From positions 231,252 through 295,251 of the forward strand of contig JANRJW010000013.1 in NCBI GenBank assembly GCA_033763775.1: a stretch of 64,000 nucleotides of DNA, written 5' to 3'. Each line of letters starts with the position of its first letter. Position 1 is the first letter of the stretch. Origin of the DNA: JAJTHB01 sp033763775. GTDB lineage: Bacteria > Pseudomonadota > Alphaproteobacteria > Rickettsiales > SXRF01. The notes beneath the pieces are model-generated. The model saw only the letters and a program-made list of their open reading frames with translations, was not told the DNA's origin and searched no databases. Positions 1 to 8,546 of this stretch are shown here, piece after piece. Both the position numbers and the translations under genes were made by a program.

Positions 1-840
1 CGGGCTTGACATGCCCGCCGCAATTTTCTCGGCAAATAATTCTGTAGCCGTAATTCTTTCAGCGTCCGGCGCGCCGGTTGGATTCGATGAAGGCAGTAGG
101 CCATTATAAGCGCGAATCGTATCATCCACATACGGATCATTCATTAGTCGATCAATAATTTTTGGCTGTTTCTCCAGTGCTTCTTGAAGTGTTCTAGCAC
201 TTCCATTGCTCATTTTCCTAACCAGTTCTTCGACCGCTTTCCATTGCTGATCGGGCAGACTCGCAGCTAAGCCGATAAAAGTTTTACGCTTAAGCATGTC
301 GAAATCAAGCCGTCCGGCCTTCTTATCATCTACAATACTATGAACAATATCAAACGCTTCGGTGCGCGGTTCATCAAGCAAGGCACTCACCGGCATCGTC
401 GTCAGCATCGAACCGCCGATAGCACCAACCGCACCTCCTGCCATACCAATAGCACCACCAACCAGCGTACCCGGCCCGGGCATTATCGCCGTTCCAATAG
501 CTGCTCCAGCTTTGAGGCCTAAAGCGCCGCCGGCAATTCCTCCTACAGTTCCTGCAGCACCAACAGCCACAGACTTTCCAATTTGTGCACCAACAGCATT
601 ACATTCTCTTCTATAAGCAGGGTTCATCGCTACTTCAGCAAGATTACCAAATTTATCTTGAATCCATAGAAGATTACGTTCCTGAACTGCCGCCTGAGAA
701 AACGGTGTAACGGCACACTGAGCAATTTGACCATAGCCCGGCAGAAAACCAGCTGCAGTGTCAAGCGCAACGAGTGCATCAGTACCGTCTAATTTACGAC
801 CACTCGTTACTTTCTCAATGATTCCGCTCTTATCCACCAT
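1..840 (-). CDS. Unknown protein with glycine-zipper region, partial
   Basis: I do not recognise this protein. Only the first 280 residues are visible; the frame stays open to the window edge, so the C-terminus is missing. Residues about 88-147 are Gly/Ala-rich and hydrophobic with repeated GxxxG spacing, long enough for a helical hairpin that could insert in a membrane. The rest is charged and probably helical. The ATG lies 3 bases after the stop of the upstream gene (ends at 844), and the purine-rich end of that gene (AGGGGG) can serve as ribosome binding site, so the two are probably translated from one transcript. It is the last visible member of a run of four unknown genes. Confidence 0.75.
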   Translation of the reverse strand, partial: MVDKSGIIEKVTSGRKLDGTDALVALDTAAGFLPGYGQIAQCAVTPFSQAAVQERNLLWIQDKFGNLAEVAMNPAYRRECNAVGAQIGKSVAVGAAGTVGGIAGGALGLKAGAAIGTAIMPGPGTLVGGAIGMAGGAVGAIGGSMLTTMPVSALLDEPRTEAFDIVHSIVDDKKAGRLDFDMLKRKTFIGLAASLPDQQWKAVEELVRKMSNGSARTLQEALEKQPKIIDRLMNDPYVDDTIRAYNGLLPSSNPTGAPDAERITATELFAEKIAAGMSSP

Positions 841-843
841 ACC

Positions 844-2601
844 CTACCCCCTCACCACAGAAGCTTGCTGGCCGGTCTGGCTGGCAGCCACAATATCTTC
901 TGTATGTTTGCCGACCACCGGCTTGTGAGCGCGTGCGGGTGCGTCACCGCGCACCTGCGCCGCGTGGGAAACCTCAGGCGCCTGCGCTGCCTTCGCCTTT
1001 TCAGCTGCATCCATGGCATTATGCACACGCGCCATCAGCTTGCCGCTGGCAACTTCTTTCATGATATCGGTTGGGCTTACTCCCGCCTCAGCATATTCTT
1101 TACCGACTTCCTGCGCAAATCGGCTATGGCCACCGCCGCGTTTAGCCAGCTCAGGGCTAACCATGCCGATAAACTCAGCATATTGTTCTGCGCCGAGCGG
1201 CTGGCCGGAGGCTTTTGAAGCAAGATACGCCTGCTTGAAAGCCACATAAGCTTCAGCGGTGTGATCTGCCACCATCCCATCAGCCACATGCGAAATACCT
1301 TCTGCCGCAAGGAAACCGAGCATGATTTTAGCAAAGCTGAATTTGTGGTTGATGGCCTGTTTAGTGTTAATGATAATGTTCGTTGTATCGGCAGCGCCTT
1401 TAAGCAGATACTGTGCCGCCAGCGCTTTTCTGGCGCGCGCCACCGGCTCGGGGACAGATCCCAGCAGCACACGGCTGTTGCTCACCTTGTTCACATCCAC
1501 ACCCGCCATATCGGCATACATTTCCTTGAGCATCTTCATCTGCGTGCCAGCGGAGCGGGCATCACCTGCCATCGACACCACCGATTGTGCAACAAAAGCG
1601 CCGTTCATCAGCCCGTGCATGGCATTGGTGGAGGCAATCTTTCCGGGCACGGAACGAACGGCTGCGCCCGGGTTGCTCCAGCCACTGGCGTGAGAAAGCT
1701 TGTCAGACATTTTGCCGGCAGACGTAACCATGCGTTCGGCATTCTTCAGCACATCTTTGGGCACAGCGCTGCCCTTCAAAGAGGAAATCGCAGCTTCGGC
1801 GCCAGCCACCGTTTCAGCCAGCGGTTTAGTCGCCGCGCCCTTCACAGCAACATTGGCCGCATCACGCATGTTGGGTTTGGTGAGCAAGTGGGCATGCAGC
1901 TCAGCAATCGCCCCGCGCTGTGCTTCCGGAATAGCACCCAGATTCAGCCCCTCAGCATGACGGCTGGCTGCTGAAAAATGCTTCTGTGCACCACCTTCAG
2001 CGGAAGAAATAAAGCGATTCCTGATGCTATATGGAACGCGCTCACCAACCCAGCCTGCAGCGTCTGCAACCTTCTCAGAAGCAAGGCCAAGCGGTTTTGA
2101 AATTCCCAGTTTATTGCCAATATCGGCAAAGGTTGCTCCCTCAGCAACCTGCACTTTAGTGCCATTGCTGACATATTCTCCGCCAGTCAACAGCACGGCG
2201 GGTTTTTTGATTGTCCCGCCAACATTCTGCATCCCTTTGGAACCAACCCAGCCGCCAACCGCAGTAATACTTCCGCCAATGCCTTTGAGCACCATCGGGC
2301 CTATGAATGGGATGAGCCCAACCATACCGGAGATACTACCGGTAGTACCAAGCGCTGTATCCACGGCTGTGGGTTGATAACGCCGCGCTTCCCATTCAAG
2401 ATGATGTGCGGCTTGCTGTGCCTGCGCCGAGTTTGCTTTAAGCGCTCTAGCACCACTAACAGTCATGCCACCAGCCTGCTCAATCTGCTCTTTGGCAGAA
2501 AGCATTGGATTTGTCGAACGACCAGCAGCAAACGCTTTGCGAGCATCAATTGCCGCATCAACAAGTTTTAATGCATTGTCTGGATCGACTACCGAAACCA
2601 T
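844..2601 (-). CDS. Unknown large protein with hydrophobic hairpin
   Basis: Unrecognised 585-residue protein. Residues about 84-120 form a Gly-rich hydrophobic stretch containing the motif GLIPFIGPMVLKGIGG, which looks like a membrane-inserting hairpin. Two further hydrophobic helices lie near residues 330-350 and 425-445. The remainder is Ala/Lys-rich and probably helical, and the last 60 residues look disordered. No signal peptide or catalytic motif is visible. It is third in the minus-strand series, separated from the upstream gene by about 94 AT-rich bases that could hold a second promoter, and only 3 bases from the downstream gene. An effector, surface-associated or membrane-organising role is possible but not shown. 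Confidence 0.75.
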   Translation of the reverse strand: MVSVVDPDNALKLVDAAIDARKAFAAGRSTNPMLSAKEQIEQAGGMTVSGARALKANSAQAQQAAHHLEWEARRYQPTAVDTALGTTGSISGMVGLIPFIGPMVLKGIGGSITAVGGWVGSKGMQNVGGTIKKPAVLLTGGEYVSNGTKVQVAEGATFADIGNKLGISKPLGLASEKVADAAGWVGERVPYSIRNRFISSAEGGAQKHFSAASRHAEGLNLGAIPEAQRGAIAELHAHLLTKPNMRDAANVAVKGAATKPLAETVAGAEAAISSLKGSAVPKDVLKNAERMVTSAGKMSDKLSHASGWSNPGAAVRSVPGKIASTNAMHGLMNGAFVAQSVVSMAGDARSAGTQMKMLKEMYADMAGVDVNKVSNSRVLLGSVPEPVARARKALAAQYLLKGAADTTNIIINTKQAINHKFSFAKIMLGFLAAEGISHVADGMVADHTAEAYVAFKQAYLASKASGQPLGAEQYAEFIGMVSPELAKRGGGHSRFAQEVGKEYAEAGVSPTDIMKEVASGKLMARVHNAMDAAEKAKAAQAPEVSHAAQVRGDAPARAHKPVVGKHTEDIVAASQTGQQASVVRG

Positions 2602-2695
2602 TTTTCTACCAGCATCCTAATTTTTTACTCACTTACAATATATCCTAAAATATCACCAACTTATATGACCGTTCTGTTAAAATTATATGACACCA

Positions 2696-3844
2696 CTACA
2701 GCGACATCGGATTTTCAGAAGGATCCCTCGGTGAAATATTCTCAATAAAATGTTTTCTGCGCCCGGCAATGGCTTTGTAGCCGTTGAAATGGGCATTAAA
2801 CCACGACCCCACCATACGATCCACCAGCCCCAGCTGGACTTTCGGCTTATGAACCGCCAGCTGTGCCTGCTCCCGGCCAATCCCCTCAAGCCCTACCGTG
2901 CTCACTTTTTCAATTTCAGCCAGCGCCTGCCGATATTTTGCCTCATCAATAATCAGATGGTTATCGCCATCGCGAACTTCCTGGCCGGCCGCATCCGTCT
3001 TGAATACATCCAGCTTTCTAAGCCCCATCAGGTACGTCAGCTCAGCCAGACCAAAGCGATCACTATGGTTCACTTTTTCTGAAAGCTGCTCAAACATCGG
3101 CCAGAGTTTTTCCCGGTCTGTCTTACTATTAACCACCTCGAGCTTTCTGTCCTCGCGCATACGGTTGTAAAGCCCCATGATGTTATTGGGGCCAATCTTC
3201 AGGCCAAGGGACTCATTATTCTCCATCTCCTTGCGCCCCTGATAGGCAAAGGTTTTCTTCACCCCATAGGTCTCATAAAGCCAGAGCATGGCAATCGCGC
3301 CATAAACCGAGCCATCCCATAGATTCCAGCCATGAAGAACCTGTTCTTTCCAGCTTCCCTTGGCACTTGGGCGCTCGTGACGTACCCTCGTTTCACCGCT
3401 GTCAATATCACCTTGGTCTGGTTGTTTCATTTTACCGCCCGGGTTAGTTTTTCGGGCTAGCAGCTCCATCGCGGTGGGGAGCATCGGCGCTGCCGCTACG
3501 GTGTAGCGAAGCACATTTTCTTCCTTCAGCAGCTTAATCCTGCACTTCACCACATCATTTTGCGAGCGCAGATAATCAGAAAACTTCAAATCTTCGGGTT
3601 TTTTTCCAAGCTCGGCCGCTACTGCTTCGCGGGCGATTCTATCAAAACCATCCATTTCACGGTCAAGAAATGTTTCTGCCAGAAGACCGTAAAAAGCACT
3701 GGTTACCACACCCGCAGCAATATTGGCTTTATTGCTTTCTTTAAATGTAATCAGCCCCAGAATCTTCGCAACAGGATAAACGAAATACTGCGCAATATCT
3801 TTCGAGTTTCGGGCTGTTGACGCAAAATAGTCTTCGATAGCCAT
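2696..3844 (-). CDS. Unknown protein with hydrophobic helices
   Basis: Unrecognised 382-residue protein. Hydrophobic segments sit near residues 28-62, 112-131 and 178-194. Between them are charged, Lys/Glu-rich stretches, and the final 180 residues look soluble and helical. No known catalytic motif is visible. The start ATG follows the stop of the 617-residue gene by 3 bases, and the GAGGGTG in the end of that gene is a suitable ribosome binding site, which argues for translational coupling. Its function is unknown; the context links it only to the other unknown proteins of this operon. Confidence 0.75.
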   Translation of the reverse strand: MAIEDYFASTARNSKDIAQYFVYPVAKILGLITFKESNKANIAAGVVTSAFYGLLAETFLDREMDGFDRIAREAVAAELGKKPEDLKFSDYLRSQNDVVKCRIKLLKEENVLRYTVAAAPMLPTAMELLARKTNPGGKMKQPDQGDIDSGETRVRHERPSAKGSWKEQVLHGWNLWDGSVYGAIAMLWLYETYGVKKTFAYQGRKEMENNESLGLKIGPNNIMGLYNRMREDRKLEVVNSKTDREKLWPMFEQLSEKVNHSDRFGLAELTYLMGLRKLDVFKTDAAGQEVRDGDNHLIIDEAKYRQALAEIEKVSTVGLEGIGREQAQLAVHKPKVQLGLVDRMVGSWFNAHFNGYKAIAGRRKHFIENISPRDPSENPMSL

Positions 3845-3847
3845 GCG

Positions 3848-5701
3848 CTACACCCTCGAAATTTCTTCTGAAGGTTCACCGCTGCGGCGGGTAATCTCGC
3901 GCTGAGCGTTGGATCCGCTGGGAGTCAGCTGTTTGGCCAGATTGCGCCCCGCGCTCACACGCTCTGTCCAGCGATTTTCACCAGTGGCCATCTGATCACC
4001 GAGCACAGCCGTACGAACAGCAGAGATTACTGACTTATCTTTTCCATCCACGATCTGTTTAGCGGCGTTTAAGCCATTGGCCTCAATCTGTTCAGCGGCC
4101 TGTTGCAGCGTCGCCACCTCTTCGTCAGACAAACCAGCTTTCTTAAGCTGCTCAGGATCTTTTTTAGCATAATCCAGCACCGCCGCCGCCACCACCGCAT
4201 ACATCTCGCGATGAAATTTTGATCTCAGCTCTTCACGCTCATGACGTTTAATGCCGGCACGCTCAAGAATATCATCAGGGAATAGTGAGGCAAAGAGGGC
4301 TTTATCAAGTCCTTTAAGCTCGCTCAGATTCTTTTTAAGCGTCACTTCCACCAGCTTCGGATCAGCAAAGTTAGCAAAAAATTCCTCCGCACTCATCAGC
4401 TCACGCGAGCTAAGCGTTTTGAGCTGCTCATCAATCAGCGCTTCCACCTGCTGAGGTTTGGCAAACCGGCGAGAACCATCGCGCCCATGGATGACCACCT
4501 TATTATCCCCTACGAGGCGAATCAGCGCCAGCGGGTTAAGCCTGCCATCCGAAATAACGTCGGCAATCTGCTGGGCAAGCGGCTCAAGCTGCGGCAGCAA
4601 CTTGCGCCCAATCACTGGCCTGCCGTGGTCGCGCTCATTCTGCTGAAAAATTTCAATCACACGGTCGGCTGATACATCCGATCCACCGTTAGACTCCACC
4701 TCTTCTGCCAGACTGGTAATCATATCAAGGGCAATAGGTTCGCGGCTGCCACTATTTTTTCCGACACGCGAGCTGAGCAGGCCGCTAACCCCGGCCAGTA
4801 AACCCATGCCTGTCGTACGTTTCCACTCTTTGTCTGAGGATATGGATTGCCCCTCTGCTTCAGGTGCTACTCTCAATCGCTCCCAGAATTCATCCTCATG
4901 ACGATTTAGGCTTCTTTCAATTTCATCTGGTTTTTTACCCTGCGCTTTAAGCTTGCTGCGCAGTCTCTCAAGCTGGCTTTGAATCTCATCATGATCAGAA
5001 AATTCATGCCCACCATTCATAGGTGTTTTGTGAGCAAGCTGCTTACTTTTGACAGCCTTGAGTTTACCGTAATCCATCACAGCCAGTGTGCTGATACCAG
5101 CCAGTGATGGCAGCTGTGCAGCAAAGCGTTTCAGACCATCCATCGCGCCATCATGCACGCGGCTCATAGCAGCATTTAGCACTTCATTCTGTTTGAGATC
5201 AGTCTTGCTGGGCGTGATCGCAGCAACCTGCTGCATGATTTCGCGGCGCTCCTTCACATACTCACGGCGAACACTCACCAAACGATCAAGCGGTTCGATC
5301 CCCACCAATGCAGCAGAAAATATTTTTGCTGCGTTCAAACCTGCAGCATGGGCGCCAGCTGGCCTCGCCAGATTTTTGCTCCAGACTTCGGCAGTTTTAT
5401 CGTAAACAAAACTCGCCCCTTTATCGTTGAGGAAGGGCAAAAATGTATTCAGACCAAATTGTAAGAATGCAGCCACATCCGCCGGCATGCGCATGAACAG
5501 CCAGCGCGCTTTGCCGTCTTTATCTTGCTGTACAGAAAGTGACTTTCTCGCGATATCCGCAAGATCCTGGCCTGCCACGCTTTGATATTGCTGCTCTAGA
5601 CCACGGCCATCAAACGAATCTGAACTAAACGCAGCAGACTGGCTCTGCCGATCATCCGCCAGCCATTCGTCACCGCCTTTAAATCCCGTGCGCTTTGCCA
5701 T
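3848..5701 (-). CDS. Unknown 617-residue protein, first gene of operon
   Basis: Unrecognised protein. I prefer the ATG at 5701 (MAKRTGFKGG) over a TTG two codons upstream because AGG lies six bases before it. The N-terminal 60 residues are polar. A moderately hydrophobic region follows at about 65-140, then a long charged region with probable coiled coil (about residues 225-275), a Gly/Ser-rich hydrophobic segment near 290-305, and a helical C-terminal half. There is no recognisable domain. A TGGTATACT extended -10 element (5744-5749) lies about 40 bases upstream, so this is probably the promoter-proximal gene of the unknown operon. Confidence 0.75.
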   Translation of the reverse strand: MAKRTGFKGGDEWLADDRQSQSAAFSSDSFDGRGLEQQYQSVAGQDLADIARKSLSVQQDKDGKARWLFMRMPADVAAFLQFGLNTFLPFLNDKGASFVYDKTAEVWSKNLARPAGAHAAGLNAAKIFSAALVGIEPLDRLVSVRREYVKERREIMQQVAAITPSKTDLKQNEVLNAAMSRVHDGAMDGLKRFAAQLPSLAGISTLAVMDYGKLKAVKSKQLAHKTPMNGGHEFSDHDEIQSQLERLRSKLKAQGKKPDEIERSLNRHEDEFWERLRVAPEAEGQSISSDKEWKRTTGMGLLAGVSGLLSSRVGKNSGSREPIALDMITSLAEEVESNGGSDVSADRVIEIFQQNERDHGRPVIGRKLLPQLEPLAQQIADVISDGRLNPLALIRLVGDNKVVIHGRDGSRRFAKPQQVEALIDEQLKTLSSRELMSAEEFFANFADPKLVEVTLKKNLSELKGLDKALFASLFPDDILERAGIKRHEREELRSKFHREMYAVVAAAVLDYAKKDPEQLKKAGLSDEEVATLQQAAEQIEANGLNAAKQIVDGKDKSVISAVRTAVLGDQMATGENRWTERVSAGRNLAKQLTPSGSNAQREITRRSGEPSEEISRV

Positions 5702-5743
5702 TAACAACCTAATCGTCTGAAAAACCTGTTTTCAGCTGCTATC

Positions 5744-5749
5744 AGTATA
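5744..5749 (-). promoter_or_regulatory. Extended -10 promoter element of the unknown operon
   Basis: On the minus strand the hexamer TATACT is preceded by TGG, giving an extended -10 element about 43 bases before the first ATG of the operon. A -35 hexamer is not convincing, which is common for extended -10 promoters. A short perfect hairpin (7-base arms, 5722-5740) lies between promoter and gene. Confidence 0.4.
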
Positions 5750-5928
5750 CCAAGCGGGGCGGGTACTACTCCATTGGTTTTTTATGACATTTTAGTGACG
5801 CGCAAATCCTATGTGACAGAATTGTTTCAATTTGAAGAATTTCAGCCAATGTATTGATATTTATAAATATATAAGCAAATTTGACCCAAGCCATCATCCC
5901 AAAACCACGGGTTGAGGTTAATAACTCG

Positions 5929-6204
5929 TTACAAATGACGCCTGAGCGCCCGCATAATTGCTGCCGCTGCCTCGGCCATGCCCTGACCGCGACTCGTTCT
6001 GGGCGCCCCTTGATTCTGGCTCCGATCCGGCAGGATGCCACCGCTTGTCATCACAAGAATTTGTCTCGCCACATCCAGCAGCGTTTTTCCTTGCTGCGAA
6101 AGGATACGATCCTGCACCTGCTGCCTACGACTCAGCTCAGTAATCTCTCGGCGCAGTTCAGAAATCAGAGCCGCGTCAAACTGCTGTTCTTTATCGGTCG
6201 CCAT
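5929..6204 (-). CDS. Small coiled-coil protein, unknown
   Basis: Unrecognised protein of 91 residues. The first 50 residues are heptad-like and charged (for example LRREITELSRRQQVQDR), so a coiled coil is likely. The end is Arg/Ala-rich. The ATG at 6204 is preceded by AAGGGG with an 8-base gap, a good ribosome binding site; a GTG one codon upstream is the alternative. An overlapping plus-strand reading frame across the same bases has protein composition unlike a real gene. It is encoded between the unknown operon and the phage-like cluster and could belong to either. Confidence 0.55.
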   Translation of the reverse strand: MATDKEQQFDAALISELRREITELSRRQQVQDRILSQQGKTLLDVARQILVMTSGGILPDRSQNQGAPRTSRGQGMAEAAAAIMRALRRHL

Positions 6205-6257
6205 CACATTTGCCCCTTAATCAAAAATCAATCAAGTTCATCTAATGAAAAGTCTGG

Positions 6258-6263
6258 TATAAT
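6258..6263 (+). promoter_or_regulatory. Consensus -10 box
   Basis: A perfect TATAAT hexamer lies 20 bases upstream of the TTG start at 6284. Candidate -35 sequences upstream (around GTTCAT, 16-base gap) are weak. Confidence 0.45.
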
Positions 6264-6283
6264 GCGTTTTTGGAAAGTTTGCT

Positions 6284-6988
6284 TTGTTTTCATCCCTGCT
6301 CATCGTTGCGATACTCACGGCACTGATGGTGCTGGCCATTGCTTTGATATGGCTGGCGCATCGCGGTGAATTACATACCCCCATGGGGTTATACGCCAAT
6401 CGTACAGTATGGCTGCTATGGCTCAGAAAGCCTGAACTACAGCTTTGTGCTATCCTTGCCGCATGCCTGATAACGCTGGGTATTTATGATAGCAAGCTGC
6501 GTAGCCTTAATTTTGATTACCAGCGCCTGCAGGCCTCGCAAATTGCTGTAGATGATATTCTGTTGGCAATTAATAGCCCGACCACATGCAAGGAACCTTT
6601 GCCCGTGGTTCTGTTTCAAACACCCGCCAATATCTCGGAAGATCCGGTAGCGCAGATGTATGATGCGCGGCAATCCTCGTCGGATTATCAGGCGCGGCTT
6701 GATGAAATCAAAACCCGCTATGAAGAAATACTTGTCACGTATTTTTATTTAAAACGCTGTAAACAAGCTCAGTCGATGGATTACCATCTCATTATCTCAT
6801 CACTGGCCACGGAAATGGCTTCAGTCAATGCCCCGGGTCGCCTTCAATATGATATTTTAACCTCTGCTCGCGGATCATACCGCGAGCTTTACGCGGTCAC
6901 ACGCTGCGATGCACCCGGCACGGATACCCTCAAAGAGGGCTACCAGCGCTATATTCAGTCCATCGCAAAAAACATCTTCAAGCCCTAG
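6284..6988 (+). CDS. Unknown two-helix membrane protein
   Basis: Unrecognised 234-residue protein. Two transmembrane helices are visible, at residues 3-25 and about 50-70, followed by a soluble domain of roughly 160 residues with several cysteines. The start is TTG, supported by GGAAAG six bases upstream and a consensus -10 box at 6258. It overlaps the convergent tail tube gene by 4 bases. It reads against the surrounding phage-like genes, so it is probably not part of that cluster. There is no clear family assignment. Confidence 0.6.
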   Translation: MFSSLLIVAILTALMVLAIALIWLAHRGELHTPMGLYANRTVWLLWLRKPELQLCAILAACLITLGIYDSKLRSLNFDYQRLQASQIAVDDILLAINSPTTCKEPLPVVLFQTPANISEDPVAQMYDARQSSSDYQARLDEIKTRYEEILVTYFYLKRCKQAQSMDYHLIISSLATEMASVNAPGRLQYDILTSARGSYRELYAVTRCDAPGTDTLKEGYQRYIQSIAKNIFKP

Positions 6989-7401
6989 GCGGTATGGTGA
7001 ACAACATGACCAATAGATTGCATAACAAGCCGGAAACGCTCTTTACTATCGCTGTCTGCTTGTTGCTGTTGATATTCAGTAATTAGAAATTTAGCTGAAA
7101 TCCAGTCGCCTTTTTCAAAATAAACAAGATAGTTTCGTGGTGCTCCGTCAAGTGCGCATTGCCTTAAAAGTCGCCCTGCGCGCAAATCCAGATAAACGCC
7201 GCTGGCAACAATCTCAGCTGATATACGTCCAGCGGGCAGTGCGGCTGTTCGCCAACCATTGGCAGCCACATGGTTATTTTCAAGATATTGCTGGCTGATG
7301 CTCAGGCGTGCCTGCTCAAGCCCTGCAAGGTTATGAAAAAACTCCGGATCCGTATTACTGCCAATTTTAATCATGGTCAGCATTCCACTTCTGGCAGACA
7401 T
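6985..7401 (-). CDS. Phage/GTA major tail protein, TP901-1 family
   Basis: This 138-residue protein has the pattern of the TP901-1 type major tail (tail tube) proteins found as gene 9 in gene transfer agents. After an N-terminal beta strand comes NGWRTAALPAGRISAEI, then a strand with ASGVYLDL, the GAPRNYLVYFEKGDWISAKF strand pair, and a conserved C-terminal FRLVMQSIGHV segment. These proteins stack as hexameric rings to form the tube. AAGGGGGG three bases before the ATG is a strong ribosome binding site. The usual upstream neighbours (connector, stopper, terminator) are reduced to one connector at 7940. No tape-measure or baseplate genes follow, so the tail module is truncated here. Confidence 0.65.
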   Translation of the reverse strand: MSARSGMLTMIKIGSNTDPEFFHNLAGLEQARLSISQQYLENNHVAANGWRTAALPAGRISAEIVASGVYLDLRAGRLLRQCALDGAPRNYLVYFEKGDWISAKFLITEYQQQQADSDSKERFRLVMQSIGHVVHHTA

Positions 7402-7448
7402 ATACCCCCCTTAGCAATGTATGTAATACAATGATTGTTCATGCACGA

Positions 7449-7482
7449 CGGTCATCAAACTGTCATGAAACTCTGTTATAGT
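7449..7482 (+). promoter_or_regulatory. Pho-box-type promoter
   Basis: Two direct repeats, CGGTCAT at 7449 and CTGTCAT at 7460, are spaced exactly 11 bases with a CAAA linker. This is the layout of a PhoB box (consensus CTGTCATAWAWCTGTCAC). A TATAGT -10 hexamer lies 10 bases after the box, the distance seen in PhoB-activated promoters that lack a -35. It reads toward the plus-strand gene at 7549. Confidence 0.5.
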
Positions 7483-7548
7483 GTATTCATGCTGATAGCG
7501 GACGACATCCCCCACCCCAAGCATGACGCTGACCTACAAGGCGCTCAC

Positions 7549-7920
7549 ATGGTGTTTCATCAGTTCATGAATCGTTATCAGCCGATTTTTATCCGCCTTG
7601 AGGGCTATCTGGACGACATGGCTCAAAATGCCGGCCGCTACGCAGAAGCCTACAAGCCATGGCAACAGGCGCTGCATCATCTTCGGCGCGGTGTTTATCT
7701 CACGGCAAAAAAAATCCCGCTACAAAACGCCCAAACTTTCATTGAAGCGATTCAGACCTTCAGTTTCGATGGAGCGCTGCGGTTGCTTCAGGATCTCTGT
7801 GCCAGTTGCCGCATCAGCCTTCCCAGCGGCTGGGCGGAGCAGTTCAGAAAGCATTTAAAGCTGCTGCAGTTTGCCTTTTCAATTGTGCTGCGTCAGCAGC
7901 AGCTATCACCCCAGCGCTGA
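7549..7920 (+). CDS. Unknown helical protein behind a Pho-box promoter
   Basis: Unrecognised, probably all-helical protein of 123 residues. The ATG at 7549 has AAGG seven bases upstream. An in-frame ATG at 7489 would add 20 residues but sits only 6 bases after the predicted -10 box and would need leaderless translation. The gene reads opposite to the flanking tail tube and connector genes and has its own Pho-box-like promoter, so it behaves as a separate cargo gene within the phage-like region. Confidence 0.55.
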   Translation: MVFHQFMNRYQPIFIRLEGYLDDMAQNAGRYAEAYKPWQQALHHLRRGVYLTAKKIPLQNAQTFIEAIQTFSFDGALRLLQDLCASCRISLPSGWAEQFRKHLKLLQFAFSIVLRQQQLSPQR

Positions 7921-7939
7921 TATCAAAAATAACCACACC

Positions 7940-8491
7940 TTAAAGACCAAGCTCACGATACGGCATATAAAGCCGAGCCGAAAGATCCGGTATCACGCTA
8001 TCATACTGTCCGTTTCGGTGGTCATACATATGAGCAATATGCGCAAGCAATCCCTGCTTGATAGGTCTGGGAACACTCGAAGCGCCGCCATAGCCGGCCA
8101 GATAACTAATCTCGATACGGTGGGCAATCAGGCTGGTTTCCGGCCTTAAGATATTTTTTGCTGCATTCAGGCTATAGAGTTCGGGGTCAATTATGGCACT
8201 GTCACCATCACGCTCAATCGCCACCACACTCACCACATCACTCACCGGCCCCATCGGAAGATACACATCATCATCAATGTAATCATCATAGGCCAGTTTC
8301 CACGTCTGGGTCATGAGCGAGCGTTTCATCCAATGCTCGGCCACCATGCGGGCAGCTGTGATCAGATCGGCAATTAGCGAGTCCTCATCGGGATGATCCA
8401 CACGAAGATACAGCTTGGTTTCGGTCAAAGTTAGTGGTTCACCGGCCGGCGCAACAATGCGCGCAAGCAGGCGGTTACGAAGCACCGTCAT
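7940..8491 (-). CDS. Phage/GTA head-tail connector, gp6 family
   Basis: The 183-residue protein resembles HK97 gp6-like / phiE125 gp8-type adaptor proteins, equivalent to GTA gene 6. The N-terminal helix has the family pattern LTLTETKLYLRVDHPDEDSL followed by LIADLITAARMVAEHW, and the C-terminal region is the helical part that packs against the portal. The product would form the ring joining portal to tail. The start is supported by AGGAGA five bases before the ATG. In RcGTA-like clusters this gene directly follows the capsid gene; here about 1.5 kb of unrelated genes separate them. Confidence 0.75.
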   Translation of the reverse strand: MTVLRNRLLARIVAPAGEPLTLTETKLYLRVDHPDEDSLIADLITAARMVAEHWMKRSLMTQTWKLAYDDYIDDDVYLPMGPVSDVVSVVAIERDGDSAIIDPELYSLNAAKNILRPETSLIAHRIEISYLAGYGGASSVPRPIKQGLLAHIAHMYDHRNGQYDSVIPDLSARLYMPYRELGL

Positions 8492-8546
8492 ACACTCTCC
8501 TGAAATATGAAAAAAGCCAGATTCAGCCCGTCATAAACGACATGGT

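Noticed and set aside
1261..1974. Long plus-strand open frame of 237 residues
   Set aside because: It lies entirely antisense to the 585-residue minus-strand gene and has a His/Arg/Cys-rich composition typical of a shadow frame; no ribosome binding site.
5881..6369. Plus-strand frame of 162 residues overlapping the small coiled-coil gene
   Set aside because: It is antisense to a frame with a good ribosome binding site and coiled-coil composition, and its own sequence is Cys/His/Arg-rich shadow-like.
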